Assembly (NCBI RefSeq): GCF_041647995.1
Contig: NZ_JARRIB010000001.1
Location: 558,001-622,000 of the forward strand
DNA length: 64,000 bases
Reading direction: 5' to 3'
From: Pyrococcus kukulkanii
GTDB lineage: Archaea > Methanobacteriota_B > Thermococci > Thermococcales > Thermococcaceae
Shown: positions 55,523 through 64,000 of the stretch, piece after piece
Numbering within the stretch: the stretch's first letter is position 1
How the letters are laid out: each line of letters opens with the position of its first letter
Made by a program: the position numbers and the translations under genes
Notes under the pieces: generated by a model
The model's database searches: none
Told to the model about the DNA's origin: nothing
The model's input: the letters and a program-made list of their open reading frames with translations, nothing else

Positions 55523-55877
55523 AGATATAAAAATAGCATTAGAGAAGATAGGAAAAATAAGAGTGGCCAAAGTCGTTCTTAACCAGTACGCACCCCAGGG
55601 ATTAATAGAAGCAATAGTTAATCAGGGATTCGAGCCCATAATAGTTGCAGGGGACACTGATGTTAGGGTAGCGATAGAGGCTATGGAACTAATATATAAT
55701 GCTGACATAGATGTGCTAGCTCTGGCAACTAGAGATGCAGACTTCCTCCCGCTCATAAGTGAGGCCAAGAGAAGAGGGAAAGAGACTGTCATAATTGGGA
55801 TTGAGCCCGGCTTTTCTGTGGCACTTCAAAATGCCGCCGATTATGTAATTAAGATGGAAAAGAAGGGTGAGGATTAG
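55398..55877 (+). CDS. NYN/PIN-like nuclease, second of tandem pair
   Basis: The 159-residue protein starts at GTG ([20 protein letters not shown]). It is about 60 percent identical by eye to the first copy over the domain. The putative metal-binding acids are all present: [27 protein letters not shown] and [16 protein letters not shown] domains are usually single-strand RNA nucleases. It sits inside the end of the first gene, so both are co-translated, and its stop overlaps the convergent CobA gene. Confidence 0.87.
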   Translation: MRELRKVIAKILRREEEEGEKTIGLIIDGPNILRKEFGIKLEDIKIALEKIGKIRVAKVVLNQYAPQGLIEAIVNQGFEPIIVAGDTDVRVAIEAMELIYNADIDVLALATRDADFLPLISEAKRRGKETVIIGIEPGFSVALQNAADYVIKMEKKGED

Positions 55878-56398
55878 TACTCGACACCTCTTCTAGCGAG
55901 AATTCCCTTTTGGTAAGGATGCTTTATCTCCCTCATCTCAGTAACGTAGTCAGCCGGCTCATATAGTTCCTCTGGACAGTACCTGCCCGTGAGAACAAGC
56001 TCAGTGTTTGGGGCCTTGCTCCTTATGAGCTCCTTAACCTCGTCAATGCTTATCATTCCAAAGCCAAGGGCAACGCATATCTCGTCCAAGATCACGAGAT
56101 CCCACTCCCCGCTCTTAACTACCTCTTTAGCCCTATCAAGGGCCCTCTTTGCGGCCTCTATATCATCCTGCTCGGGCTTTCCATGGACGAACTTTGGAAG
56201 GCCGTAAGACTCTATAACAAAGCCACATCTCTCGGCCATGTGATATTCCCCGTACACTTTGGGAGCCTTCATGAACTGTATCACAATTACCCTACCGCCG
56301 GAACCAAGCATTCTAACTGCTAGTCCTATAGCGGCAGTCGTCTTGCCCTTCCCATTTCCAGTGTATATGTGGACTAGACCAAGCTTTTCCCTCCACAT
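55874..56398 (-). CDS. cobO: cob(I)alamin adenosyltransferase, CobA/CobO type
   Basis: The 174-residue protein has the P-loop [24 protein letters not shown] typical of CobA/Btu[27 protein letters not shown] and [22 protein letters not shown]. It adenylates cobalamin. Together with cobY at 18485 it shows corrinoid salvage. Its start is close to the C/D sRNA on the same strand (56405-56459). Confidence 0.94.
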   Translation of the reverse strand: MWREKLGLVHIYTGNGKGKTTAAIGLAVRMLGSGGRVIVIQFMKAPKVYGEYHMAERCGFVIESYGLPKFVHGKPEQDDIEAAKRALDRAKEVVKSGEWDLVILDEICVALGFGMISIDEVKELIRSKAPNTELVLTGRYCPEELYEPADYVTEMREIKHPYQKGILARRGVEY

Positions 56399-56404
56399 AA
56401 GACC

Positions 56405-56459
56405 ACCTCAGCCAGTATGCCCTTCATCACCAATCAGCCGAGCGAGATTCGTCACGGGA
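56405..56459 (-). ncRNA. C/D box sRNA
   Basis: Boxes are C GTGACGA (56449-56455), an 11-base guide, D-prime CTGA, C-prime GTGATGA, a 12-base guide (AGGGCATACTGG) and D CTGA (56408-56411). C has a one-base variation. It lies in the leader of the cobO transcript, only seven bases before that start codon. Confidence 0.83.
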
Positions 56460-56505
56460 CAAAGGATATAAAGTCTAAAACAAATTAAAATTTCTGGGTT
56501 ACCCT

Positions 56506-57336
56506 ATGGAAATTGTTCACCTGGGCTATTTTGTTAGAGACCTACTAGTTATGGCAACAACTTTAACAGCGGCAGTAATAATCCTCATGCTGAGACGAAG
56601 GGCTAGGGCTACCCTCCGGTACAGGCCTTTTGCACTAGCATCCTTTTCAGGATTCATAAGCTTCCTCTTGATAACCATAGCTCAAATAATTGGAGCCTTG
56701 ATAAACACCACAGTCTTGTATGCTGAGAAAGACTACTGGCAGGCCATAAGGTCAGTTATGCTAACAATAGCAGCGTTCCTCCTTCTTTTCTCAGTCATGA
56801 TGTTCTACCTTCCCTTTGGAAGTGGAAGGTATATGGTTCTCAAGGTGGTTACAGAGCCAACGATAGAGGCATGGGGAGGCTACTGGTGCAGGAAGGAGGA
56901 ATGTTATGCAGCATTTAAGAAGCTCTTAGAAATGAGACTCCCAGGGATAGCAATAACCCGAGATCCCCCAAATATATTCAGGGAAAAACTTGGACTAAAG
57001 CTAACCCCAGTTATCTGGATATCGAAGGTACAGCATGAAGATGCAGTAAGCCCCACAAGGTTAGAGTACCTAACTCAGAGATTGGCGGACTTTTTGAAGA
57101 GCGTTGATGTGGATAAGGTTATTTTAATAGATTGTGTGGACTACTTAGTCTTAGAAAACGGAGAAGATGCCGTGTTTAAGTTCGTAACTACATTAAAGGA
57201 CTTCGCAACCCTTAACAGGGGGATATTGATAGTGAGCATTGAAAAGGAGGCTCTATCAGAGAAAGCTTACAACTTCCTAACATCCGAGCTCGAACCCCTA
57301 GAGAAGCTAAGGATGAAGGCTAGGGAAGAAAGCTAA
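56506..57336 (+). CDS. membrane protein with cytoplasmic DUF835 domain
   Basis: The 276-residue protein has three membrane helices (LLVMATTLTAAVIILML, FISFLLITIAQIIGALI, VMLTIAAFLLLFSVMMFYL) in residues 1-105, then a soluble DUF835 domain (PGIAITRDPPNIFREKLGLKL, VDKVILIDCVDYLVLENGEDAVFKFVTTLKDF, GILIVSIEKEALSEKAYNFLTSEL). DUF835 domains are RecA/receiver-like signalling modules in archaea; the function is unknown. It is upstream of the DmpA gene by 25 bases. Confidence 0.84.
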   Translation: MEIVHLGYFVRDLLVMATTLTAAVIILMLRRRARATLRYRPFALASFSGFISFLLITIAQIIGALINTTVLYAEKDYWQAIRSVMLTIAAFLLLFSVMMFYLPFGSGRYMVLKVVTEPTIEAWGGYWCRKEECYAAFKKLLEMRLPGIAITRDPPNIFREKLGLKLTPVIWISKVQHEDAVSPTRLEYLTQRLADFLKSVDVDKVILIDCVDYLVLENGEDAVFKFVTTLKDFATLNRGILIVSIEKEALSEKAYNFLTSELEPLEKLRMKAREES

Positions 57337-57361
57337 AAGGTCTAGGTAGCTAGGATGAAAC

Positions 57362-58441
57362 ATGAAAGCCCATGAGTTAGGAATCGAGATAGGTGTCTTC
57401 AAGAAGGGCAAGAGGGACTCAATAGCGGACGTAAAAGGAGTCAAAGTAGGCCATGTGACCTTGATAGAGGGAAAAGGAAAGCTAATTCCTGGGAAAGGGC
57501 CAGTAAGAACTGGAGTCACGGCAATACTTCCCCATGAAGGAAATATATACAAGGAAAAAGTTTTAGCTGGAGCCTTCGTAATGAACGGCTACTCCAAGCC
57601 AGTAGGATTAATACAGCTCTGGGAGCTTGGTGTCATAGAAACCCCGATAATATTAACGAACACCCTCAGCATAGGAACGGCCATTGATGGCTTGCTTGAC
57701 TACGTTTTGAGGGAGAACGATGACATCGGCGTAAAAACTGGATCCGTGAATCCCCTCGTTCTGGAGTGTAACGATTCTTACCTTAACGACATACGTGGAA
57801 GGCACGTGAAGAGGGAGCACGTTGTCGAGGCGATTGAGAACGCCAGCGAGGAGTTTGAAGAAGGGGCAGTAGGGGCTGGGACAGGGATGAGCGCCTTCGA
57901 GTTTAAGGGTGGGATAGGTTCGGCATCAAGGGTGGTGGAGATAGAGGGCAAGAAGTACACGGTTGGAGCACTGGTTTTAAGCAACTTTGGAAAGAGGGAA
58001 GACCTGACTATAGCTGGAGTGCCTGTCGGTATTGAGCTGAAAGACTGGCCCGGCAGAGGAGGAGAAGGAAAGGGAAGTATAATAATGGTCGTTGCCACCG
58101 ATGCGCCTTTAACCTCAAGACAACTGAACAGACTGGCCAAGAGGGCAACAGTAGGATTGGCGAGAACTGGAGGTTATGCGTACAACGGGAGTGGAGACAT
58201 AGCTGTTGCTTTCTCGACTGCAAACAAGATTAAGCACTACGGAAAGGAGACCCTAGAGGTTAAAGCGCTACCTGATTCAGTTCTCTCGCCCCTGTTTAAG
58301 GCAACGGCAGAAGCCGTAGAGGAGGCCATAGTCAATTCCTTGCTGAACGCGAGGACGATGGATGGGAGGGACAACCACGTGAGGTATGAACTCCCAAAGG
58401 ACAAGCTTATAGAGATAATGAGGAAGTATGGTAGGATTTAA
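57362..58441 (+). CDS. P1/S58-family aminopeptidase, DmpA-like
   Basis: The 359-residue protein is an Ntn-type L-aminopeptidase/D-esterase (DmpA/BapA). Autocleavage is predicted at Gly238-Ser239 in GKGSIIMVVATDAPL, which would make Ser239 the nucleophile, as in DmpA. NGSGDIAVAFSTAN and VLSNFGKREDL match the other active-site segments. P. horikoshii has a close homologue. It abuts the leader-distal end of the CRISPR array. Confidence 0.92.
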   Translation: MKAHELGIEIGVFKKGKRDSIADVKGVKVGHVTLIEGKGKLIPGKGPVRTGVTAILPHEGNIYKEKVLAGAFVMNGYSKPVGLIQLWELGVIETPIILTNTLSIGTAIDGLLDYVLRENDDIGVKTGSVNPLVLECNDSYLNDIRGRHVKREHVVEAIENASEEFEEGAVGAGTGMSAFEFKGGIGSASRVVEIEGKKYTVGALVLSNFGKREDLTIAGVPVGIELKDWPGRGGEGKGSIIMVVATDAPLTSRQLNRLAKRATVGLARTGGYAYNGSGDIAVAFSTANKIKHYGKETLEVKALPDSVLSPLFKATAEAVEEAIVNSLLNARTMDGRDNHVRYELPKDKLIEIMRKYGRI

Positions 58442-58448
58442 TCCCCAC

Positions 58449-61400
58449 CTTTCAATTCTCTTTTAATCTTATTGGAACAGGGTTGTATGCGTTTAAGTTG
58501 GCTGTAATAACTCCTCTTTCAATTCTCTTTTAGTCTTATTGGAACCTTTTAGTTTCTTTGCAATGTGGAGCATTTTTTCCAAGCTTTCAATTCTCTTTTA
58601 GTCTTATTGGAACCTGGGTTGCTTCCTATCACGGAGGCCGGAACATAAGGCTTTGTCACTTTCAATTCTCTTTTAGTCTTATTGGAACTCCAAAATCGGT
58701 TTGATTGTTCATAAGTTGAAAATAAGCTTTCAATTCTCTTTTAGTCTTATTGGAACAAGCTAGTGAGAGAGTTCAAAGACGGGTGCCACATACTTTCAAT
58801 TCTCTTTTAGTCTTATTGGAACTGGGGGAATAACCCTAACCCCACACCCTATGAACCGCCTTTCAATTCTCTTTTAGTCTTATTGGAACACGGGATGAGG
58901 AGAAATTTCGCTCATCAGGAATAACTGCTTTCAATTCTCTTTTAGTCTTATTGGAACTCGAAGTACACCGATTGATCTTCGAACACGTAGAACTCTTTCA
59001 ATTCTCTTTTAGTCTTATTGGAACGTTAAGTTAGTTGCAGAAGAGCTGGCTAATGAGTACTTTCAATTCTCTTTTAGTCTTATTGGAACTCAAATAGTCC
59101 AATATAGTCGCCCTTAGCCTACCAAGCTTTCAATTCTCTTTTAGTCTTATTGGAACCCTGCCACCTGTCCTCCAGTTCCTTCAACTTCTCCCCTTTCAAT
59201 TCTCTTTTAGTCTTATTGGAACCTGTAATACTCCCAGGAAACGCAACTGCACCACTTCCTTTCAATTCTCTTTTAGTCTTATTGGAACATGACCCGTGGA
59301 TCGAGATAAGGCTCCTTGCGGGGGAGGGGGCCAAGAAGTCGCTTTCAATTCTCTTTTAGTCTTATTGGAACCCGCCTACGCCGATGGGCTTAGGCTCCTC
59401 GCCAAGCTCTTTCAATTCTCTTTTAGTCTTATTGGAACATGAGTTAATGACAATATGCTAATGAGGTGGGCAACACTTTCAATTCTCTTTTAGTCTTATT
59501 GGAACAAGTATTGGATTTGTTAAGGAAAATTAAAAAGTATGCTTTCAATTCTCTTTTAGTCTTATTGGAACCCTGAACAACACCTTTCACCTTTTTACTA
59601 TTTCCCACCTTTCAATTCTCTTTTAGTCTTATTGGAACGTGCTCTACGGAAGTTCGACTGGGGCCACACCTCTATACTTTCAATTCTCTTTTAGTCTTAT
59701 TGGAACCGATCTCTCTCTTGGTTAGCTCAACACTGTATCTTACTTTCAATTCTCTTTTAGTCTTATTGGAACCCTCGAAGCCGTCCATCATTATGTCGTT
59801 CTTTATCCTCTTTCAATTCTCTTTTAGTCTTATTGGAACGGAAGGACATCTTCGACGAGAGCTTTTAGCATACACACTTTCAATTCTCTTTTAGTCTTAT
59901 TGGAACTTAAATGAATCTGTTAAGAAATTGGAAGAAACTGTTCAGCTTTCAATTCTCTTTTAGTCTTATTGGAACCCCTGCACCTTCACTTAACACTACT
60001 GCCCACTTTAACTTTCAATTCTCTTTTAGTCTTATTGGAACGGAATGAGAGGGCACCAGCTTATTCATGCGATAGTAACTTTCAATTCTCTTTTAGTCTT
60101 ATTGGAACTTAGAATTTTAGACAGATTTCTCGAGGCATACTATGCTTTCAATTCTCTTTTAGTCTTATTGGAACATGCAGAGCAAGTACAGTTCAAGCGA
60201 GTCCCTAGAAACTTTCAATTCTCTTTTAGTCTTATTGGAACCTGGCAAGTTTGGTTATACTCCCCAGCACCTGTATACTTTCAATTCTCTTTTAGTCTTA
60301 TTGGAACACAAACAGTAAAACCACCACACCCTTCTCCCTCACCGCTTTCAATTCTCTTTTAGTCTTATTGGAACTTCAATGTTTCTCGCTGATGGAGTAC
60401 TGTACAAGTTTCTTTCAATTCTCTTTTAGTCTTATTGGAACCCGCCAGAGGTCGAGCTCGGCATGGCCTACCCGCCACCTTTCAATTCTCTTTTAGTCTT
60501 ATTGGAACTTCGAGCAAGGTAAAGATGCCTTGTATATAATTATAGCTTTCAATTCTCTTTTAGTCTTATTGGAACCATAAAGAGAGTTTTCAAAGGCTAC
60601 GAGATAAACTACTTTCAATTCTCTTTTAGTCTTATTGGAACAGGTTCGTCCTCAGCAAGCACGAGGACATCTTCCACGCTTTCAATTCTCTTTTAGTCTT
60701 ATTGGAACGAGCCTGCAGGGGGAGCTTGAAGTCAAGAGGGCCTTCTTTCAATTCTCTTTTAGTCTTATTGGAACTCAGGCTAGTGCTAACCTTACCGATG
60801 TTGCTCTTGAGCTTTCAATTCTCTTTTAGTCTTATTGGAACAAAACTCAGCCTCACTCATAGTGCTCCCTCCCTCATGCTTTCAATTCTCTTTTAGTCTT
60901 ATTGGAACTGTCGCCCTTTGTGATTTCTTGTGAGCCGGTTATCTGCTTTCAATTCTCTTTTAGTCTTATTGGAACTCAGAGGCCAAAAGCTCGAATTCAT
61001 TATGTTATTTATTGCTTTCAATTCTCTTTTAGTCTTATTGGAACAAGAACCCTCCTCTAAGCGTTCCTTCGTCAAATTCTGTTCTTTCAATTCTCTTTTA
61101 GTCTTATTGGAACTCGATCTCCTCCAATCTTCTCCTTTTCTCGTTCCCCCTTTCAATTCTCTTTTAGTCTTATTGGAACAGGCAGTGGCTTACAGAGCAG
61201 GGCTACAGTGAGCACACTTTCAATTCTCTTTTAGTCTTATTGGAACCGACTAGGTGCCCCATCTCATGCCATAGTGTCGCTTCACTTTCAATTCTCTTTT
61301 AGTCTTATTGGAACCCAGAACCTGCCTATTGTCTCTAGAACTTCTCCAAAGCTTTCAATTCTCTTTTAGTCTTATTGGAACCTGATGCACGCACTAACAG

Positions 61401-62723
61401 AGCTCGAAAAGGAGAACTCTTTCAATTCTCTTTTAGTCTTATTGGAACTGATGGCCAATGCAGTCAAGAGTGTTATCCCGTATCTCTTTCAATTCTCTTT
61501 TAGTCTTATTGGAACATACTCTCTGTTGGAGTGGTTGGGGGTGTGAAAAATCTTTCAATTCTCTTTTAGTCTTATTGGAACAGGAGAAGCAGCAGAAGGA
61601 GAGCAAGGCCCGTTCTACCTTTCAATTCTCTTTTAGTCTTATTGGAACTGGGCACCCCGTTGCTGAACGGGGTCGCGTAGGTCTCTTTCAATTCTCTTTT
61701 AGTCTTATTGGAACAAAGTTAGTTTTTGTTAAGGGGGGGTGTTGTAAATGACTTTCAATTCTCTTTTAGTCTTATTGGAACGAGCAACTTTCCTATGAGG
61801 ATGCTTTTACTTATTTTAAGCTTTCAATTCTCTTTTAGTCTTATTGGAACTAGCCTCCCCCTGAACATTCCTCAAAGTAACCTTCCTCTTTCAATTCTCT
61901 TTTAGTCTTATTGGAACGCCGTAATGTCTATCTCCTCAGGAGGCCTGTTCTGGACTCTTTCAATTCTCTTTTAGTCTTATTGGAACATCTAATATCGTAA
62001 ATCTCTTCTATAATTGTTCTTCTCTTTCAATTCTCTTTTAGTCTTATTGGAACACGCAGACGAAAAGAGATGGAAATATATTCAAGTAAGCTTTCAATTC
62101 TCTTTTAGTCTTATTGGAACGGTAGTAAAAACGGGGGGCTTTCCCTCATGATCCCCCACTTTCAATTCTCTTTTAGTCTTATTGGAACGCTCCTGGGCGA
62201 CAGGAGGCTCAAGGCGATAATTCTCCTTTCAATTCTCTTTTAGTCTTATTGGAACGGCGGTATATGGGCCCAAGAGGAGCACAAATTCCGAGCTTTCAAT
62301 TCTCTTTTAGTCTTATTGGAACATATCCTATTATCAGCGATTTGCTAGAAAAGTTCTACTTTCAATTCTCTTTTAGTCTTATTGGAACAGGAAGAGCAAC
62401 ACCATTCTCATCAAGCTCGAACTCACTTTCAATTCTCTTTTAGTCTTATTGGAACGTTGAGAGACTGAAGTTCGCCCTCTCGAACAACATCGCTTTCAAT
62501 TCTCTTTTAGTCTTATTGGAACACTCAAGCGGAACACCCTTAACCCTCAAGATATCAAATCTTTCAATTCTCTTTTAGTCTTATTGGAACACGGTGTTGA
62601 AGGTTTATGATAAGGTGAATGGTTATGCTTTCAATTCTCTTTTAGTCTTATTGGAACACGCCGTAAAGGTGTACATCGTGAACCCATCCTCAGCTTTCAA
62701 TTCTCTTTTAGTCTTATTGGAAC
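58449..62723 (-). CRISPR. CRISPR array, 64 repeats and 63 spacers
   Basis: I count 64 copies of a 30-base repeat (plus-strand CTTTCAATTCTC...GTCTTATTGGAAC; as transcribed GTTCCAATAAGAC...AATTGAAAG), a Pyrococcus type. Spacers are mostly 35-40 bases; the one at 58614-58658 is 45 and the one at 59289-59341 is 53. The repeat at 58449-58478 is degenerate (TTAATC for TTAGTC), as expected at the old end. The leader is therefore on the right and transcription runs leftward. No cas gene is in the window. Short open frames through the repeats are not genes. Confidence 0.99.
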
Positions 62724-63209
62724 AGGCGCGATTTTTCGTGCGATTCTCTCAATATCTCCTAAGAAAGCCCCAATATTATAAGCCTTTCGATGAAGGGTAT
62801 TTATCCTACTCAATAAGGCAAATCTAAGCTCGGGCTACAAACCTTGTAATTCAATGTATAGAGGAGATACAGCTCCAGAATATTCAACAGTTAAACTACC
62901 TCATAAACTCCAAAAGGGTCTGAGACCTTCTCTTATCCGCTACTTCTCTCCCATGTTTTATCATGCCAAAAACTCAGAATACATCGTGCGTCAGTATATA
63001 ACCAAGATATCTACTGATTTAACAGGTAAATTTGAAGAAAATTCGTTACATAATATGACCAAAATTTGAACATTTAGTGATATTTTCACAACATATTACT
63101 AAAACCCTCCAAAGACCAAAGAGCAGGGGATTAACAAATTTGAGGAAGGATCAGGGAATCTAAGAAAAACAGCTACTCCAGGAAGGGTTTCTAAAATTTT
63201 TAGAAGAAT
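62724..63209 (-). promoter_or_regulatory. CRISPR leader and adjoining AT-rich gap
   Basis: Next to the last repeat, on the minus strand, a segment of about 100 bases contains a TATA-like CTTATAATATT (62770-62780), GGAGATATTGAGAGAATCGC and a G+C-poor core, as in Pyrococcus leaders. Beyond about 62850 the gap to the tRNA genes shows only short open frames and no recognisable gene; it may be leader extension or decayed sequence. Confidence 0.75.
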
Positions 63210-63286
63210 GGTGCGGTGGCCGGGATTTGAACCCGGGTCGCCGGCTCGGAAGGCCGGCGTCCTAGACCAGGCTAGACTACCACCGC
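63210..63286 (-). tRNA. tRNA-Gly (TCC anticodon)
   Basis: The minus strand gives acceptor stem GCGGTGG/CCACCGC, D arm, anticodon stem CCGGC/GCCGG with loop CTTCCGA (TCC), a normal T arm (GGGTTCAAATCCC) and an encoded CCA. There is no intron. It lies eight bases downstream of tRNA-Phe. Confidence 0.97.
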
Positions 63287-63294
63287 ACAAACAC

Positions 63295-63371
63295 TGGTGG
63301 GGCGGGGGGGATTTGAACCCCCGACACCCGGATCTTCAGTCCGGTGCTCTCCCAGGCTGAGCTACCGCCCC
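63295..63371 (-). tRNA. tRNA-Phe (GAA anticodon)
   Basis: Acceptor stem GGGGCGG/CCGCCCC, D arm TAGCTCAGCCTGGGAGAGC, anticodon loop CTGAAGA (GAA), T arm GGGGGTTCAAATCCCCC and an encoded CCA are all present. It is probably transcribed with the tRNA-Gly downstream. Confidence 0.97.
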
Positions 63372-63396
63372 ACCCTCGAAAGTTATGGTGAAGTAT

Positions 63397-63410
63397 GGTT
63401 TTTATAAACC
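63397..63410. promoter_or_regulatory. TATA box shared by tRNA-Phe and birA
   Basis: GGTTTATAAAAACC (minus reading) lies about 27 bases before tRNA-Phe and about 24 bases before the birA start. Its near symmetry would allow use in both directions. Confidence 0.65.
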
Positions 63411-63428
63411 TTGCGGTTAGGTTAAGAT

Positions 63429-64000
63429 ATGCTTGGCCTGAAAACCTCTATAATTGGCAAAAAGGTAATCTACTACCAGGAAATTTCTTCTACCAATGAT
63501 GTTGCAAAATCCCTCGATGTTGAAGAAGGAACAGTTGTAGTCGCCGACAGGCAGACAAGAGGAAGGGGAAGACTCAACAGAAAATGGATTTCTCCAGAAG
63601 GGGGCTTATGGCTTTCAGTAGTTTTAAAGCCGAAGGTTGCGCCCCAGGACATTCCAAAGATAGTTTTCCTGGGGGCCATAGGGGTAGTTAGAACACTTGA
63701 AGAATTATCAATCCCCGGAAGGATTAAGTGGCCAAATGACGTTCTAGTAAACTTCAGGAAAATATCAGGAATTCTAACCGAGAAGGTTGGGGAGAAAGTC
63801 ATTCTAGGCATCGGAATAAATGTGAACAACGACGCCCCGGAAAACGGAATAGCCGTGAAGGATGTTCTGGATAAGGAAGTTAGTCTAATTTACGTCTTCA
63901 AAACCCTATTAGAGAATCTCGACGAGCTGTACGAGATTTACTTGAAGTCCCCAGGAAATATAGTGGAACTTGCAAGGGAGCTCATGATACTTAACGTTCC
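63429..64000 (+). CDS. birA: biotin-protein ligase, partial
   Basis: The first 190 residues are present; the C-terminus is off the right edge. It is a single-domain BirA without the DNA-binding HTH of bacterial bifunctional forms. The active-site motifs are STNDVAKS, the biotin loop ADRQTRGRGRLNRKW (GRGRxxR), GGLWLSVVL, IKWPNDVLV and GIGINVN. It biotinylates carboxylase carrier proteins. It closely resembles the P. horikoshii ligase of known structure. Confidence 0.95.
   Translation, partial: MLGLKTSIIGKKVIYYQEISSTNDVAKSLDVEEGTVVVADRQTRGRGRLNRKWISPEGGLWLSVVLKPKVAPQDIPKIVFLGAIGVVRTLEELSIPGRIKWPNDVLVNFRKISGILTEKVGEKVILGIGINVNNDAPENGIAVKDVLDKEVSLIYVFKTLLENLDELYEIYLKSPGNIVELARELMILNV

Noticed and set aside
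59150-62827. Many short frames with repeated FNSLLVLLE or FQFSFSLIGT segments.
   Set aside because: These are translations of the CRISPR repeat in different frames.
62854-63069. A 71-residue open frame right of the CRISPR array.
   Set aside because: It has no ribosome site or similarity that I can see; it is probably part of the leader-side AT-rich gap.

Overview
The window is almost certainly a chromosome segment of a hyperthermophilic euryarchaeon of the genus Pyrococcus (Thermococcales). I base this on the archaeal information-processing genes (RNA polymerase subunit L, exosome Csl4, fibrillarin/Nop5, S15, S3Ae, aEF-1beta, a RecJ-like GAN nuclease, KEOPS Pcc1), a DGGGP synthase for ether lipids, a tungsten aldehyde oxidoreductase, archaeal 7S SRP RNA, several C/D box sRNAs, and a CRISPR repeat of Pyrococcus type. 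I could not assign the species; remembered proteins of P. horikoshii, P. abyssi and P. furiosus look close but not identical.

Layout. 0-7.6 kb: anaerobic ribonucleotide reductase (nrdD with an intein, then nrdG cut by the window edge) and a complete sugar-type ABC importer. 7.7-12.2 kb: TPR protein, aEF-1beta, sugar epimerase, DGGGP synthase, TauE-like permease. 12.2-24.6 kb: an accessory, decaying zone with a split tungsten oxidoreductase, a wrecked archaeal ATPase carrying an IS200/IS605 TnpB-tail/right-end remnant, a second structured element, a broken PIN toxin with an intact small partner, a broken ferritin-like/membrane pair and a broken secreted protein; intact aldo/keto reductase, cobY, apgM and a complete paralogue of the dead ATPase lie among them. 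24.6-34 kb: an orphan m5C methyltransferase fused into the rpoL-csl4-ASH-Ski2 operon, regulators, a cupin, an M28-like aminopeptidase and dolichol-phosphate mannose synthase. 34-41.5 kb: a secreted caspase-fold-like protein with a membrane-anchored partner, fibrillarin/Nop5, a PLP enzyme, another ATPase relic and the 7S RNA. 41.5-58.4 kb: MoeB/HIT, S15-GAN-Pcc1-S3Ae, two regulators, MazG, PrsW, asparaginase, glycogen synthase, a tandem NYN pair, CobA, a DmpA peptidase, and six C/D box sRNAs squeezed between or overlapping the genes. 58.4-62.7 kb: a CRISPR array of 64 repeats and 63 spacers with its leader on the right. 63.2-64 kb: tRNA-Gly, tRNA-Phe and the start of biotin-protein ligase.

How it fits together. 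Much of the window is rRNA and translation machinery: C/D guide RNAs, the fibrillarin/Nop5 pair that acts on them, ribosomal proteins, ASH-Ski2 and exosome Csl4. One sRNA guide can be matched by eye to the conserved 5-prime end of archaeal 16S rRNA. The most unusual material is the interleaved inverted repeat at 24.6 kb, the paired palindromes that include the ATPase start codon, the secreted caspase-fold-like two-gene unit, the NYN pair in which one copy has lost its acidic residues, and the sRNA pair transcribed from a shared divergent promoter. Several genes are broken by one-base shifts; whether these are real decay or sequencing errors cannot be decided from the sequence.
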